Origin: Thuidium tamariscinum
Lineage: Eukaryota > Streptophyta > Bryopsida > Hypnales > Thuidiaceae
DNA length: 64,000 nt
Direction of reading: 5' to 3'
NCBI GenBank assembly: GCA_947034885.2
Contig: OX344755.2
Coordinates: forward strand, 20,219,052-20,283,051
Shown here: positions 33,900-46,823 of the stretch, in pieces
How positions within the stretch are numbered: the first letter of the stretch is position 1
How the letters are laid out: every line of letters begins with the position of its first letter
Position numbers and translations under genes: made by a program
The notes under the pieces: generated by a model
Told to the model about the DNA's origin: nothing
Seen by the model: only the letters and a program-made list of their open reading frames with translations
Databases searched by the model: none

Positions 33900-35700
33900 T
33901 GAATTTAATATACTAGCTGGTGATGACTGAATGGACTACCACCCAATGTTACCCAGATTTCGTCAATGGCTGTTGAGTCTTGAGATTCTACCGACGATGT
34001 CTTTCAATGCAAAGATCGAAATACTGGGTCCCTTAGATCCGAAATAATCACTTCAGTCTGTGTACCACACGTTTCTCCAATCTTTAGGAGTGGCCATCAA
34101 AAAGTTGTTGAGCTAGTACCGACACAAATTTCTTTTAGGACTTTGCGTCTCTTTTCGGCCATACCGCCTGCACTAAAAAACTCCTTCAAAATGTTTTGAC
34201 ACTAGGATTCTTTTTGCTTATCTCCCGGCCCAAACATATGGTAACGAATGATGTGAGAAAACGTCTTCACCAAGAAGTGAAGAACATGGGTCTCCAGCAT
34301 CGATGCATACGCCCGTGGCCGGGGAACCAGGATCGATGTAGCCACAGTAGGTGTGGGACACTGCAGCTCCTTGAATGTCTGAAAATCATCGAAACGCGCA
34401 GGCTAATTAATCAACTCTCCAAATATAAAATGAATTACGAAGATCAGAGGAGGCAACAGCTAGCAGTGCATGAAAAACATTCCTCTCGGGGTTTTGATAG
34501 ATTCAAACCAGCTTAGATTTGATTCGTAACTTCTTTCAGTTTAATCCTCAATTGGGATCATGTTTGTATCTCTTGAGATGAGACTGACCTCACCTGATCT
34601 GTGATTGTTACAGTCGTTGCATATTAACTTGCAAGTTTCTGATTGAATTTTTGTTGCCACAGGGGGTGAATGGTCATCACACAGAACCAGTGAGGGCCTC
34701 TGTAAAGCCATGGCCTCAATTTGGAAGCGGTCCTCTCTATGGGGTGACCCAGAAGGAGGTGGAAAGAAGACGAGGGGAAAAAAAACCCAAAAAAATTGAA
34801 GTGAGCAGAGATGATCGACGTGCTTGCAGATGTGGAAGACCATTTGCAAGCCGAGCTTCAGTTGGGCATGATCTGACATGTGCATGTGAATGACACTGGC
34901 TAAAATGAGGTGAACTGTTACAAGAAGATCGAGCTCTCCTTTGCGTACATATTTTAATAGGGTCACTCTGTTTTAATGTATTTTGAAACCCTAAGTACGT
35001 CAAGCGCCATTGTCGATTATGCTGTAGGCAACGGCAACGGCAACACCTGCTAGCAAGGGAGGACTCTAAATAATCCAAACAATAATAACACTTTCGAATG
35101 TCAGGTAAATGCGACAGACGCCGACGTACGTGATGGAACTGAACTGACGTGTTATTGTGGACAGGTTGCCCTGGTAACTTAGCTTAAGACTGGTTTAGTT
35201 TGCAAACTTGTCTTTGGGTTTTGTGTCGGTGGTGGTTATAACCTAATCTGCTGGTTAGAATCGAAACGAGGAGTGTCAGTGCAAATAATCAAATCTGCTT
35301 CACTTGTACAGTATGTAGAAAGACTGAAAGAGAAGATTGTCGTACATCGATCTTCTGTAAATTAGTGGTAAACCTCTTTAGTATGTGTGAGGGCAACCTA
35401 GATCAGGCTTTGAACTGTTGGTTGTTTCGATCTCCTTACTATGGAGTTAACTTCGAAAGTGGACTGTTGTATTTGTTTTTATTAAGTCAGATGCGAAATC
35501 TGATAAAGACTTTGCACATAGAAAATGTGTTTATGATCATGAACTGATGTAAAAAGCTGAGTACAGGAATTAATGTATTTTGTACAAAGTAAGAGCCTGT
35601 GTCGGAGTGGAGGAGAGTGCAGTTGCCTTTTCCCTGTGGGTGCCACCCTTTCGGCACTTAAGGATTGCTTTGGTTCCCAGCAACTCACCGTCTGAATTCT
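33900..35700 (+). other. Candidate gene or gene remnant, not assembled
   Basis: GC rises here and two plus-strand segments look coding. 34196-34516 has a basic, helical tail (ETRRLINQLSKYKMNYEDQR then VHEKHSSRGFDRFKPA, stop). 34660-34893 follows an acceptor (TTGCCACAG) and ends with a Cys-rich CRCGRPFASRASV...CAC segment. I found no donor that joins them in one frame with certainty, and the second segment is open in two frames. I recognise no domain. It may be the 3' part of a host gene or a decaying copy. Confidence 0.3.
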
Positions 35701-36032
35701 GATTGATTGCTGAACAAAGAAAGTGTCTGACGAATCCTTTTCATTTGTTAAAAAATGAATTAAAAAAAAAGTATTTGGCGAATCATGGTATCCCGTACCG
35801 TAGTGCATTCATGATTTACCATTTATTCCTGGAACACAATGTGAGTCGTAAGGGGATGGATTACCTTACCTTGACTTGGGAGGCGCTTTTGTTGATGTGC
35901 ATAGTTTATTCTACGAGATTAGTGATGTTTTTCTATGTTTTCTTCGTTGGGGTGGTTGCAAGAAACACTTGTCCTATTTTTTGTCCCCTTGGTTTTAGAC
36001 AAGTGTTTTTTTGGATCATAACCGTTGTGTTG

Positions 36033-36361
36033 TAAGAGAGGAGGCTTGAAAACCGCTCAGGCTCCAAAACCGCTCACCTTTTGAAATGTATATTTTTGGT
36101 ACATGATGCTTTTTGATCTTTACAGTAATGTACAAACAGTGAACATTTGAAAGGGTGGATGGTTTTGGAGCCCTATACCATATTGACTTTAGGAATTCAT
36201 AGCTAATTCTACAAAGCTCCAAAAAATATGAAACGACTTGGGTTAGATGCCTATTCAAGCTGTCTTTCTAAAAAAGTTCACTGAAAAACATTTTAAGATG
36301 TTTCACCTGTCCAAAATTCTGTTCCAGCCCTTAGATGTCGGTTTATGGACCTCCTCCCTTA
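36033..36361. mobile_element. MITE family B copy
   Basis: TAAGAGAGGAGGCTTGAAAA at the left, GGACCTCCTCCCTTA at the right. It is nearly identical to 17271-17600, including the AAAACCGCTCA pair and ATATGAAACGACTTGGGTT. Confidence 0.85.
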
Positions 36362-37310
36362 AGTCAATTTGAAATGAAAATGAAATGTGGTAGTTTTAGA
36401 CATATAGTAAGTTTTTTATTTTTAAAAAAAAATGTTTTATCACTTTAAATAACAACTGATGGAATGTCTACCGTGGTCATTTGGGAAGGTTTTGGTACTA
36501 TTATGACTGAAATTGCAAATTTGAAGCTTGAAATTGGGATGCATTTGAAGACTTCTACTAAAGTTATACAATCCTACAAAGAGATTTTATTAGAATAATA
36601 AATTGTCCCCCTTGCAAGCTTCCACATGTGTTCAAAGTGCATTGTCTTTTTGCAAGTGTAAAGAATACAATTTTTTTCAAAGATGAAAATGCCGGTTGGA
36701 AAGGAGTATTTCAAAGTTAGAAAAAATGGATTTTTGAGTGTTTTTTACATTCAATTAATGAATTAATTTTTTTAGAAATCAAACATCAAAATGTTCATTT
36801 TCTTGGTATTTTTTGAAGTTCTTTTTTTGTGTATAACTTTTAGAGATAAAATTTTCTAGGCCTAAAGTTTTAGAGACATACTATTTTGAATGCTTCACAA
36901 CTACTCAGATTTTATTTCAATTTTTATAAAAATTAATCCAAAAGTAGAAATATTCATTGAAATACATCTTTTTGAGCCAAAAACAAGTGTTTTTTACTAC
37001 CATTCATTGGAAAATGAAAGAAGATTTGAATGCACCAATTGAAAAAGAGTTATTTGGACTTTAAATGCTAAAATTATGAAGCTAAAGAGAGAGGAATTTC
37101 AACCCAAAAGGAATTAATATAAATGCAAAGTTTGTTCATTTGAGATCTAGATAATAGACTTTGTAAAGCTTCAAAGTTTTATTGGCAAATATTTACTAAA
37201 AAAGTATTTTTTACACTATTTATAGTATTTTTTTTAATGTTTTTGCAACATAAGTGAAAGGTACATCAAGTTGAAGGGCAATAGTGTTCACATATTCTGA
37301 AAAGTGACAA
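36362..37310. other. Gene-free AT-rich stretch
   Basis: No ORF, RNA gene or element ends identified. Confidence 0.45.
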
Positions 37311-37313
37311 CAC

Positions 37314-38559
37314 TACAAGAAAAAAAGAGGGTGTAAATGACTTGCCCATGGGTGATTGCATGAAACACTTGTACTGCTGTGTTGCATCATGTTTTGTGGT
37401 GACTAGTTTTTTAGCCATAACTTTTGTTTTTTAGCTCCAAATGATTCAAATTTTCTTAAATGGGTACTCATAACTATTATACATCATTCAGAATTTTTGA
37501 GGATTTTTAAAAAATATTTTACTATTTTTAAATAGCCCCCGATTTTTTGTCACATATTCCAATTTAGGGGTTTTTAGTACTATTTAGAACCCAAAAAAAT
37601 GAATTTTGAGCTGAAATTTTCAGAGGATGTTTTCTTAGTAGAATTATAGCTTACCTCAAAAGGAATTTCAAAAATAGTCATTTTCATGTGGTGTAGAAGT
37701 CTACAAAGAGACCTTTTTTCTGCTTGCTTTTTGAAACGTGTAAAACATTTTTTTGGTGATTTTCTTGGTCAAGCCTTATCACCAAAAAGTCTTCTCAAAT
37801 GGACAATTTTTATTTTTATTTTGAAAAATGTTTTTTATTTTTTATTAATTAAAACATTGAAGTATGTATTTTCTTCACCGGAATTCTATGTGTTCTATGT
37901 CCAAAATTCTAATGAAGAAAAATACAACTTCAACATTTTAATTTGTAAAAAATAGAAAAAACAAATTTAATGAAATCTAAAAATTGGCCATTTGAGAAGA
38001 CTTTTTGGTGATAAGGCTTGACCAAGAAAATCACCAAAAAAATGTTTTATATGTTTCAAAAAGCAAGTAGAAAGAAGGTCTCTTTGTGGACTTCTACACA
38101 TCAAAAAAATGAGTATTTTTAAAATTCCTTTGGAGATAAGCTATAAGTCTACTAATAGAATATCCTCTCAAAATTTCAGCTCAAAATTCATTTTTTTGGG
38201 TTCTAAATAGTACTAAAAACCCCACAATGTCAAAGTGTGACAAATTAACAAAATTGAATTTTAAATATCAAATGATTTTTTTAAATTTGTAAAAAATAAG
38301 GATAATAATGTAAGTCAAGATATCTAGGAAGTGTTTTTTTATTTTGGGCACCTAGTTTTTTATTCAAAAGTTAGAGCCATCTTAAAGCAGTCAACTCCAA
38401 AAAACGCAACAAATAGTACAGGTGTTTCGTGCAATCACCCCCATAATGATTGTAGAAGTCATTTCTTGTCCACAATGACTACAAAATAGTCGTTTTACAA
38501 TCATTGTTAAGTTACAATCATTGTGGCCAAGTCATTGTGGTCACTTGTTTTTTGTAATG
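37314..38559. mobile_element. CACTA-ended foldback element with CAA target duplication
   Basis: Starts CACTACAAGAAAAAAAGAG. The right end TTTTTTGTAATG is a decayed version of the same terminus. CAA flanks it at 37311-37313 and 38560-38562. The body is a long hairpin: GCCTTATCACCAAAAAGTCT on the left pairs with AGACTTTTTGGTGATAAGGC on the right, GAACCCAAAAAAATGAATTT with AAATTCATTTTTTTGGGTTC, and so on for about 500 bp per arm. The loop lies at about 37813-37975. No ORF. Confidence 0.75.
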
Positions 38560-38773
38560 CAAAAGTATGAGTTAGACTAAGTCTACTTGCAATCATTGTT
38601 AAGTTACAATCATTGTGGCCAAGTCATTGTGGTCACTTGTTTTTTGTAATGCAAAAGTATGAGTTAGATTAAGTCTACTTGCAATCATTGTTAAGTTACA
38701 ATCATTGTATCCAAGTCATTGTGGTCACTTGTTTTTTGTAATGCAAAAGTATGAGTTAGACTAAGTCTACTTG
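38498..38773. repeat. Three tandem copies of a 92-bp unit
   Basis: Units begin CAATCATTGTTAAGTTACAA at 38498, 38590 and 38682, exactly 92 bp apart, and end CTAAGTCTACTTG. Only a few bases differ (GTGGCC vs GTATCC; GACTAAG vs GATTAAG). The unit includes the right terminus of the CACTA-ended hairpin plus flanking DNA. Confidence 0.9.
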
Positions 38774-39476
38774 CCAATGAAATGATTTCATTGTTTAATG
38801 AAGAAAGACTTGGTCTAATACTATAATGAGCATTCAATGTGAGCCCTCCAATGAACAAAAAAGGTTATATTTGTATTTATCCAAATGTCCACAATTCATG
38901 AATACCAAGTTATCAAATTATCATTGTATCCTCTAATAAATAGCTTAAGGTTTTTGAAGATTATCAAGTCAACATCCCAATAACTTAAATAATAGACAGT
39001 TTACTTCTATTAGTTCTATGCAAAAGATGTGGTCGAGTGTCCATTCCGCAAGCATCCAACTAAATTTGACTTTGTAGGATTCTATCCTAAATTCCTTACT
39101 TACATTGAACAAACACTTGGTCCCCAACAAATTAGTCCCTACAAACTTCTCCCTAGGACCTTCCTTCATACCATTGTTGAATACAAGTGAAAAGACAATG
39201 ATTGTAAACACTACCACCTTAACCTAACATTTTGCTATAGTAGTATGCTATAAAGGCACCCATCTTCTTCAAACTACTTCTAATATTAACTATTGAATGG
39301 AAATGAGGTGGTCCTTAAATGGGCTTCTTTGACCATTGATTGAATAAAAAAGAATCCATTATTTATTACAAGAGCCAATCATTTACCTTGGTTTCCTCCC
39401 ATCTCTTTACAAGTTATACAATAAGCGGGCTCATTTTGTGAGACCTACAATTATAAAGAGGTGTGTACGATCATAC
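38774..39476. other. Gene-free stretch
   Basis: Nothing supported beyond generic AT-rich DNA. Confidence 0.45.
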
Positions 39477-39761
39477 TAAGGTGGGTACACCTAAAAGCAC
39501 CACTTATTCTTACTGTGCCTAGTTCTTGTTATCATGCTGTTTAGATTTTCATGTAGTCTTGTTGGCGAGTGAAAGCATGTTCCAATGCACCATTGCACCA
39601 AAGAACAAAAGATTTGGATACTGTATGCAAAAGTTATTAATGGTCAAAGTCAATTTCTGAAAGCGCCATCTACAGTCTAGGTACATGACTGATTTTGAAA
39701 ATGTATGCACATTGTAGATGGCGCTTTAAAGTTAGGTGCCATTTTGGGTGTACCTAACTTA
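39477..39761. mobile_element. MITE family A, copy C (reverse orientation)
   Basis: TAAGGTGGGTACACCTAAAA at the left, which is the same 20 bases as the left end of the large Tigger element. It ends TTTTGGGTGTACCTAACTTA. The core (TTGTTGGCGAGTGAAAGCAT, AAGCGCCATCTACAGT) is reversed relative to copy B. A partial family B fragment follows to about 39960. Confidence 0.8.
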
Positions 39762-41369
39762 ATCTTTGAAAAACCATAACTGACTCAATAATGCATGGAA
39801 ACATATAAAACTAGTTGGGTTACATTGTGCTTCTATTTTTCTTGCTGAGTTTCTTGCTGAGTTGAAATTTTTTCCATCTACAGAAACTCATGAAAAAAGC
39901 CGATCAGCCCTCAAATGGTCGCATTCAGAGCAGACCACCTTTTGCTAAACGTGTTGAATGATGCAAGTGCACCGCGCTTTACGCCTCGGAACTGTCAAGT
40001 CAGTAATGGCACAGTTATCCAATAGTCTGATAAGTCTGCAAAGTGGGCCAGCCTCCGCCGCCCCAGCCCACCCTAAGCTTAGCTAGCGAAACCCAAGAAA
40101 GTCGAAACTCCTCTGCAACCGACGTACCACCCTGCGCTGTGTGCAGAGGCTTCGACTTCTTTAATCTCCTTGTTTTCAGTTGCAGCCTCGATCAGGCTCC
40201 TCATCTGGCTTCCGATCGACCCTTCAACTTCCTGGGAGACCCATTTCGTGAGACCAATTCTCAAGAAGCTCGCGCGCAGTGCATGCAGCTAGCTCCATCT
40301 TGTTTTGAGTGATGCTAGGAACAGGGACTGTACAGTACTACAGCAGCTAGCTCCACCCGGCCGGCCGGCCTCAGAGGTCAGGAGGTTCTCGCAGAACTTG
40401 ATCGTTCGAGCGGTTGCCAACTAACTGTTCACACAATGTGTAGGTCGCACATGATATCCGTGTTTAGGTGGTTGTTTGAGATTCCTGACCCTGCACAGTC
40501 GAAACACGATTCGAATTCTGCTGGAGAGAATTGGCGTGCAGTGGGGAACGAGGACCAAGCCAACCCGGGCTCTCACATGTTGTCTCGCATCTGAATTGCA
40601 TGGTTGGCCAAGTACAGCACTTGCAAAGCTGCAAGACAGGGCGCGATCGATCGTCGTCGCGTGTTTGCATGAAATCATCAGTTGGTACGGTACGTACTGT
40701 TGGAAATCATGCTCAGGCGAATTCAAACCACTATAGATCGAGAGAATCGTGGTTTTGTACAGGGGATAGCTAGCATTGTTACTCGGCCTTTGAACTCGAT
40801 CATTCAAGATCGATCAAACTTCCTTGGCAAGGGGTTGTTTGATCGACGTGCTAGCTTAGAAAGCACGAGCAGCAAAAAAGCTTGGAATTAGTTAGTCTCA
40901 GAATTATATGACCAAGTTGATTTCGCAAAATCCTGCTCGAATTTCAGGGAGTGCAAGCAAATCATTAGCTCACGCGTTTCATTTCAGTATCACCCCACTG
41001 ACCTTCGAATTCGTAGCTATCTGTTGTCAGTGTTAGAATCCAGCTAGCTCAGTTGCCTTGGGCCGAGTGAGCCTCAAAAGTAATAAATAGAAATTTCAAG
41101 GTTCAATCCTCTCTAGAGTTAGAGATTTGTTATTAATCTTGCTATGCAACTATGAAATTACTGATGCATCTGCTTCTGAATAATAAATCAAAAGCAAGTG
41201 AAAATACGCGGGTGATTCAGTTGAACTATTTTCACGTCCTTTGTGGCTTGATCCTTCCTCCATTAATTTGTTAGTATGCGTTAGTTGATACCTGTGCAAA
41301 TCTTGGGCAAACTCACTGTCTCTTACAATGAAGAAACTACACTTCAAGTTCTGTTTCGTAACGTAACTT
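39762..41369. other. Eroded family B fragment, then a GC-richer island
   Basis: To about 39960 a family B remnant (AAACTAGTTGGGTTACATTG; CAGCCCTCAAATGG). From 40.0 to 41.2 kb GC is higher, with CCGGCCGGCCGG at 40358 and several short frames open on both strands, for example 40079-40264 minus (GLTKWVSQEVEGSIGSQMRS). None could be assembled or recognised. Confidence 0.3.
41044..41110 (+). repeat. tRNA-like pol III boxes, possible SINE head
   Basis: TAGCTCAGTTGCCTTGG resembles a tRNA A box, and AGGTTCAATCCTC 55 bp later resembles a B box. No cloverleaf with a full acceptor stem is apparent, so this is more likely SINE-derived than a working tRNA. Confidence 0.4.
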
Positions 41370-41707
41370 ACTGAAAGGTTGGAGGTGCATAAAGCACTTG
41401 GCCTCTAAAAGCATTCTCTAACAGACAGGTACAGTTTTCTTTCTCATTGCACACGAAACCTATTTAAAATAATGGACATTTCAAACTGAGGTGGATGTTT
41501 TTTGTGACCACTACTTTTCAACTTCAAGAATTTGTGTTTAAGTTATTTCCATGAAATAATGAGCTCCACAAAACATGAAATGACTTAAATTAAATGCCAA
41601 TTCCATCTGTCTATTTGGAAAAATTTACAAAGAAAAATTTCAAGAAGTCTTACCTCCCCAAATTAATTATCAACCCTAAATTGGTTTTTTTATACACCTC
41701 CTACCTC
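41370..41707. mobile_element. MITE family B copy, diverged
   Basis: The conserved block ATGAAATGACTTAAATTAAA, then TTTCAAGAAGTCTTACCTCC, and the right end TACACCTCCTACCTCA are recognisable. The left end (ACTGAAAGGTTGGAGGTGC) is eroded. Confidence 0.6.
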
Positions 41708-42777
41708 ATTGTACACCTATTTGTTGACCTTCTCAAGCCAATGGAATGGAGCCAAAAAAATATGTTTCCACTTCCCAATCCATTAGTTTACACCATTAAC
41801 CTTAATGTGCTTTGACATCCAATTTTTGGAGGATGTATAGATTAAAATTTTGATTTCTTTCTCATTACAAAGTCCTTGGATGAAAGTCATCCTAATTTTT
41901 AGAGATATTTAATGAAGTTGTCATCCTATCCAAGGATAAGATTTGGTATTACTAGAGTACATATTTCCCTAAAATTGCAAATCGAGAAGTACATCAAGTG
42001 GTTGATCAAGCCAAAATTGCATTGACTTTACTTCAAATTTGGAATTGCAAAAATTAGTGAGGTCATAGAATTAAAGAACACCAAAATCCCAAAAAATCAC
42101 TGTCAAGAAAACCTCATTTCAAATCATTACGACAAAATTCACTCAAAAAATGACAATATTTTCGGGGGTAATTGAACTTAGAAGGAATATTGAATTTTCC
42201 TTTCAAAATTAATAGAAAAATATCAATAATAGTGTTGGTAATCTAACCGCATGGATAGAATCAAAAACTCAAACTCTACGACTTTTATGGCATCTCAATT
42301 CCAAAATATTCTTCCAAATAATACTTTATGATGTTTCTTTTCCGAAATTGTCAATTTTGGAGATGAGTTTAGACACTAGTTTAAGGATTAAGAATCATGA
42401 GTAGTCTAGATTTCCAACATTATAAAGATCTATTAAAAAATGAAATTAAAGATAATATCTTAATGATGATTTTTAAATAATAGTTATAAAATAGCTTGTG
42501 AATTTATAATTTAAAATGATACTCAACTTGCATTAATGATGAGAGAGAAATCGAGTACTACCACTTGGTCAAAGAGTACAATTTGTACAAGCCAACATAT
42601 TCCCTTGCCACCATACCCAAGGGACCTACCGCCAAGGGACCTACCGCGTGACGTTCGGGGAAAGGAAGGCACTTCAGAAGGAAGACTTCTTGGAAATCTA
42701 AGCTAGATTCCACTCCGAAGGTTGCTCAGTAATGTCCAATATCATAGAAACTTTAAGGTAGGAGGTTTGAACTCTGA
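41708..42777. other. Gene-free AT-rich stretch
   Basis: No supported feature, apart from a short duplicated AAGGGACCTACCGC at about 42618-42650. Confidence 0.45.
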
Positions 42778-43054
42778 TAAGGTAGGTACATCCCAAAGCA
42801 CTAGTTTTTCACACTGTGCCTAGTTCCTGCTATTATGTTGTTCAGATTTTTTTACAATCTTGTTGGTGAGTGAAAGCATGTTCCAACGCACCAAAGAACA
42901 GTGGATTTGGATACCGTATGCGAAAGTTATTAACAGTCAAAGTGTGTTTCCGAAAGCGCTATCTACAATCTGGGTACATGATTGATTTTGAAAATGTATG
43001 CACGTTGTACAGGGCGCTTTAAGGTCAGGTGCCATTTTGGGTGTATCTACCTCA
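42778..43054. mobile_element. MITE family A, copy D
   Basis: TAAGGTAGGTACATCCCAAA at the left, TTTTGGGTGTATCTACCTCA at the right. The core reads reverse to copy B (GTTGGTGAGTGAAAGCATGT, AAGCGCTATCTACAATC). A family B copy is joined directly to its right end. Confidence 0.75.
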
Positions 43055-43347
43055 GGGCATTTTGAACTGAACATGACTCAGAGGTACATTTCACTTTCTT
43101 CAATATACCAAAATGTACAAAATGTGTACATTCTAGGAGGTGGTCGTTTTTAGAGCCCTTTGGCATTTCAACTTCAAAATTTCATAACTAATTCCACAAA
43201 GGTTCAAAAAATACAAAACAACTTGGGTTGGATGTCATTTCCTCTTGTCTTTCAAAGAAAATTTATTGAAAAATATTTTAAGATGTTTTCCCTCACCAAA
43301 ATTCAGCTTCAGCGCTTAGATGATCACATTATGGACCTCGTACCTTA
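43050..43347. mobile_element. MITE family B copy
   Basis: Left end is eroded at the junction with family A copy D; right end TATGGACCTCGTACCTTA. The conserved block (AACAACTTGGGTTGGATG, TTTTAAGATGTTTTCCCTC) is clear. Confidence 0.7.
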
Positions 43348-44095
43348 CCTATTGTGCCATTCAAATTTTTTTGGAGGGTATTAAATAACAATTGGAATTT
43401 TCGGCATGATTGAATGGTTAATGTTCAATTCTTATGCATACACATTTTTTTACTAGAATTAGCCCTAATACAAAAAAAATTCTGCAGTATTTTGGTGAAA
43501 CTATCTGTATGAATATATAAGGCCTGCGCGCTCTTGGGCCTTATCATCCATAAGCCAATTCAATTATGCCCAATTTCAATTTTATTAAAAGAAATAATAA
43601 TTCTATTTTTGGCAAATAAGTTAATATTCATAGTTTTACATCAAATAATTGATTAGAAAACATTTGTGACTAATGAGATTTTAAATTTTTGATTGCATGG
43701 ATACAAAGGAAACATCCAAATGTACATATTTCCTTCAATAAGTATCTGTAAAAAGTTTATGAATTCCTTCTATAAAGATTTCAATATCTTTGTACATGAT
43801 ATCCATATTCCATAATTATGTCCTACTTGAATGTATTCCATGTATCGTATCTAAACCAATTTTTTTTGGTGTTGGTTTTTTTGGGGGGTGGGAGCAAGGG
43901 AAATTGAGTGTTCTATTTTAATTTATTTGATTTGATTGGGAGGGCAAGAAGGGAGATGTCTCTTTTCTATCCTATGACAAAATTGCAAAGACAGACTCAA
44001 GTGTTGTTCTTCCAAACAAGTTTGTAGGTGCAACACTATGATGCTTTGATTGGGTTGGAAAGTTTGATCTTATGTAAATAAGATCAATTACGGCC
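43348..44095. other. Gene-free AT-rich stretch
   Basis: No supported feature. Confidence 0.45.
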
Positions 44096-44426
44096 TAAGG
44101 TAGGAGGTCCATAAATAGAGCATATGATGGATGGAATTGAATTTTGGGGAGGTGAAATATCTTGAAATATTTTACAATAAATTTTACTTAAAAGACAAGT
44201 AGAATTGACATCTAGCCCAATTTTTTTCATATTTTGGAAAACTTTGTGTAGTTAGTTATAAAATTTTGAAGTTGAAGTGGCATAGGGCTTGAAAATGGAG
44301 CACCTCCTAAAATGTGCTCAATTTGTACACTGATGAAGGCTATAAAAAGAAACATGTACAAACAATGTACATTTAAGGAGGTGCTTGATTTTAAAGCTCA
44401 CTCACTTTTAGAACCTTATTCCTTAT
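44096..44426. mobile_element. MITE family B copy (reverse orientation)
   Basis: TAAGGTAGGAGGTCCATAAA at the left; the conserved block reads GGGGAGGTGAAATATCTTG. The right end near ACCTTATTCCTTA is eroded. An internal inverted pair ATGTGCTCAATTTGTACA / TGTACATTTAAGGAGGTGC is present. Confidence 0.7.
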
Positions 44427-46593
44427 ATAACATAGGTAATACTCAAGAGCTTGGAGGTTCAAGAGCATTAATGGGCATTAATAATGGCCCAATAATTTGC
44501 CATGTCCAAACATTATTGAGCTAGCCATGATCATTGCTTATTTGATGTTTGATCCATGATGTACAGTGTCTACATGTTCATGTATTTGAGCCTGGTAAGT
44601 TCAATTTGCAATTCTAGCTTTATTTGAAATGATCTAGAATGGAGATGTTTATATGAAAATGAAAACAATTTGAATAATTAAGAGTAGACCCAAATCAAGA
44701 CATTCAAGCAATATGGTGAAGCAAATCAATGGAGGACATTTTTCTAATATAAAAGATTGAGGGTACAAAACCTTAAGAGGGTAGTTATTGTGTGTTGCAA
44801 TTGGGCTATACTAAATTTAAGTAGGATTTTAGGGTCAATTTATTGTATATCTATTGTGTAAAATAAAGATGTTTATTATAAGGATTTGCGTTGACCATAA
44901 TAGCACAACATTGATTAGTAGTACATCTATTAAAGTTTAGGATTTTGGAATTCCCTCACTTGTTTATATAGAATCCAAATAATATATAGAAAATTATTTT
45001 GAATTCTTCTCATATTTGCCAATAAGATCCAATAACATTTATTAAGTAAATTTAATCTAGTAATAGTGAATCTTTTCAATTGATAAAAGGCTTGTTTTGG
45101 GTTGCACAATGCATATACTTTCTACTCATCTTTTGAAAGGATAGTGAAGGAATGTCATTCATTCACTTAATAAGTGAGTGAATTAATAATCCATTGATTT
45201 GCAATTTCATTACACATATTTTTTTCTTCTAAATGTGCTAGATTGAAATCAATATGGGATTAACAATTGTATCCCATATATAGAATGTTGTATCAATGTT
45301 CTATTTAGCATATCTATATTTTATACAAACCATTGTCCATATCCCATACTTATATCTATAAATCATATTGTAAAAAAAATATTAAACATCAATATTTCAT
45401 ATATCATACCATATGTAATCTATATATCATATCCAAATAAAAGATTTATTGATTTTAGTTTGGAGGGTGGGTAAGCAAATCAAATGTTCTATATGATTTT
45501 GTTTAGTTTGGATGCAAGGAGGGGAGCATTTCTTTTTTAGGAGATAGCTTCTACCAAAATTGCAAGAATGATCTTCAAAATTTAATAGAATTGACTCCTT
45601 CTACCTAATTCTTGGAGATATCCTAGATAAACCCCCGAAATGACAAAAAATAATACAAAAAAATCATTTTCTTCATTGGGGTATGTCTTTCTGCATGCAT
45701 CATAAAAAATAGTGAAATTACGTCACCCCATACTAATTTCTTGACATTTAGTATTGTATACAAAATTTCAATTATTGTATCGTACACAACTTTTGAATTA
45801 GATATTGTTTGTAAGTAGGATTTATGAACCTCTATGTGTACAAATGAAAATATTTAAGAAAATATTTGTTGACTTTGATGGCTTGTTGAGAAATTGTCTT
45901 GAGGTAAGACAACCTAATTGTTAAAGTAACCTAATTTCATTATTTTATGTAGGTGACACAATTGTGTAAATGGATTCATCTATGGACTCAATCATGCAAG
46001 TATAAAATAATAGAAGTCAATACCAAGATTAGTCTCACAGCAACATGCCATAATTATCTACTAAATGTCCTATACCATTGATCCTTTATGTAAAAGTAAT
46101 GTCCCCCATTGATTTGCTTCACGATATTATTGTGGGAATTTTTTATAGGGAACTTGATGGTCATCTCCTTAAAGATGTTGCCCACTAAAGTAGGCAATCC
46201 ATTCTCGACTACCACACCATTTCCACAATATAGGATTCTCTATTTTCAATCAATTGTGGTTTATATTATAGCTCATATAGAATTGGACAAGTTGGAACAA
46301 CATAAATGTCTAAGAAGTATGCATTGATTGAAAGCATAGTATGATCACAATATATACATTGAAAGCCACAATTATTACTTTCAACAATTTAATAAGTAGC
46401 TTATGATCAGAAATGGAATGACCTTTACAACAAAAATAGGTTTTACATAATATTCAAGAAAAAAAAATCCTAATAATTTCGTTTTTGACCCCCCAAAAAA
46501 GTGAAAAAAACTCAAATCTTTTTTAATTCAATTTCCCTATGTAGGAAATTTTTTTCCATTGACCACAACCATTCAACAAATATGACCAAATGC
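44427..46593. other. Gene-free AT-rich stretch
   Basis: About 2.2 kb with no ORF of protein-like composition, no RNA gene and no element ends that I can pair. Confidence 0.5.
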
Positions 46594-46823
46594 TTAACCC
46601 CTAAATGACAAGCTGGTGGCCGTGGAAATGAGGAATTTTGATATCGTGGGAATGATTGGTTCAAAAAAATTCTAAAAGAACTGATTGGAAGTCAAAGCAT
46701 TGTAGAAGATCTTCCTTTTCCACCCCTAATTCCGAGGATGAATGATTCCTATTTTGTCTTGTATAGAAAGATTCTCTGGTGTTCATCAACCACAAAATGG
46801 CTATGACGTTGTTTAAGGGTTAA
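46594..46823. mobile_element. TTAA-target element T5 (230 bp)
   Basis: TTAACCCCTAAATGACAAGC at the left, GTTGTTTAAGGGTTAA at the right. Short and noncoding. Its right TTAA is shared with the start of the next MITE. Confidence 0.6.

Noticed and set aside
38498..38773. Direct repeats resembling a CRISPR array
   Set aside because: Units are contiguous with no spacers, in a plant nuclear context; this is a tandem duplication.
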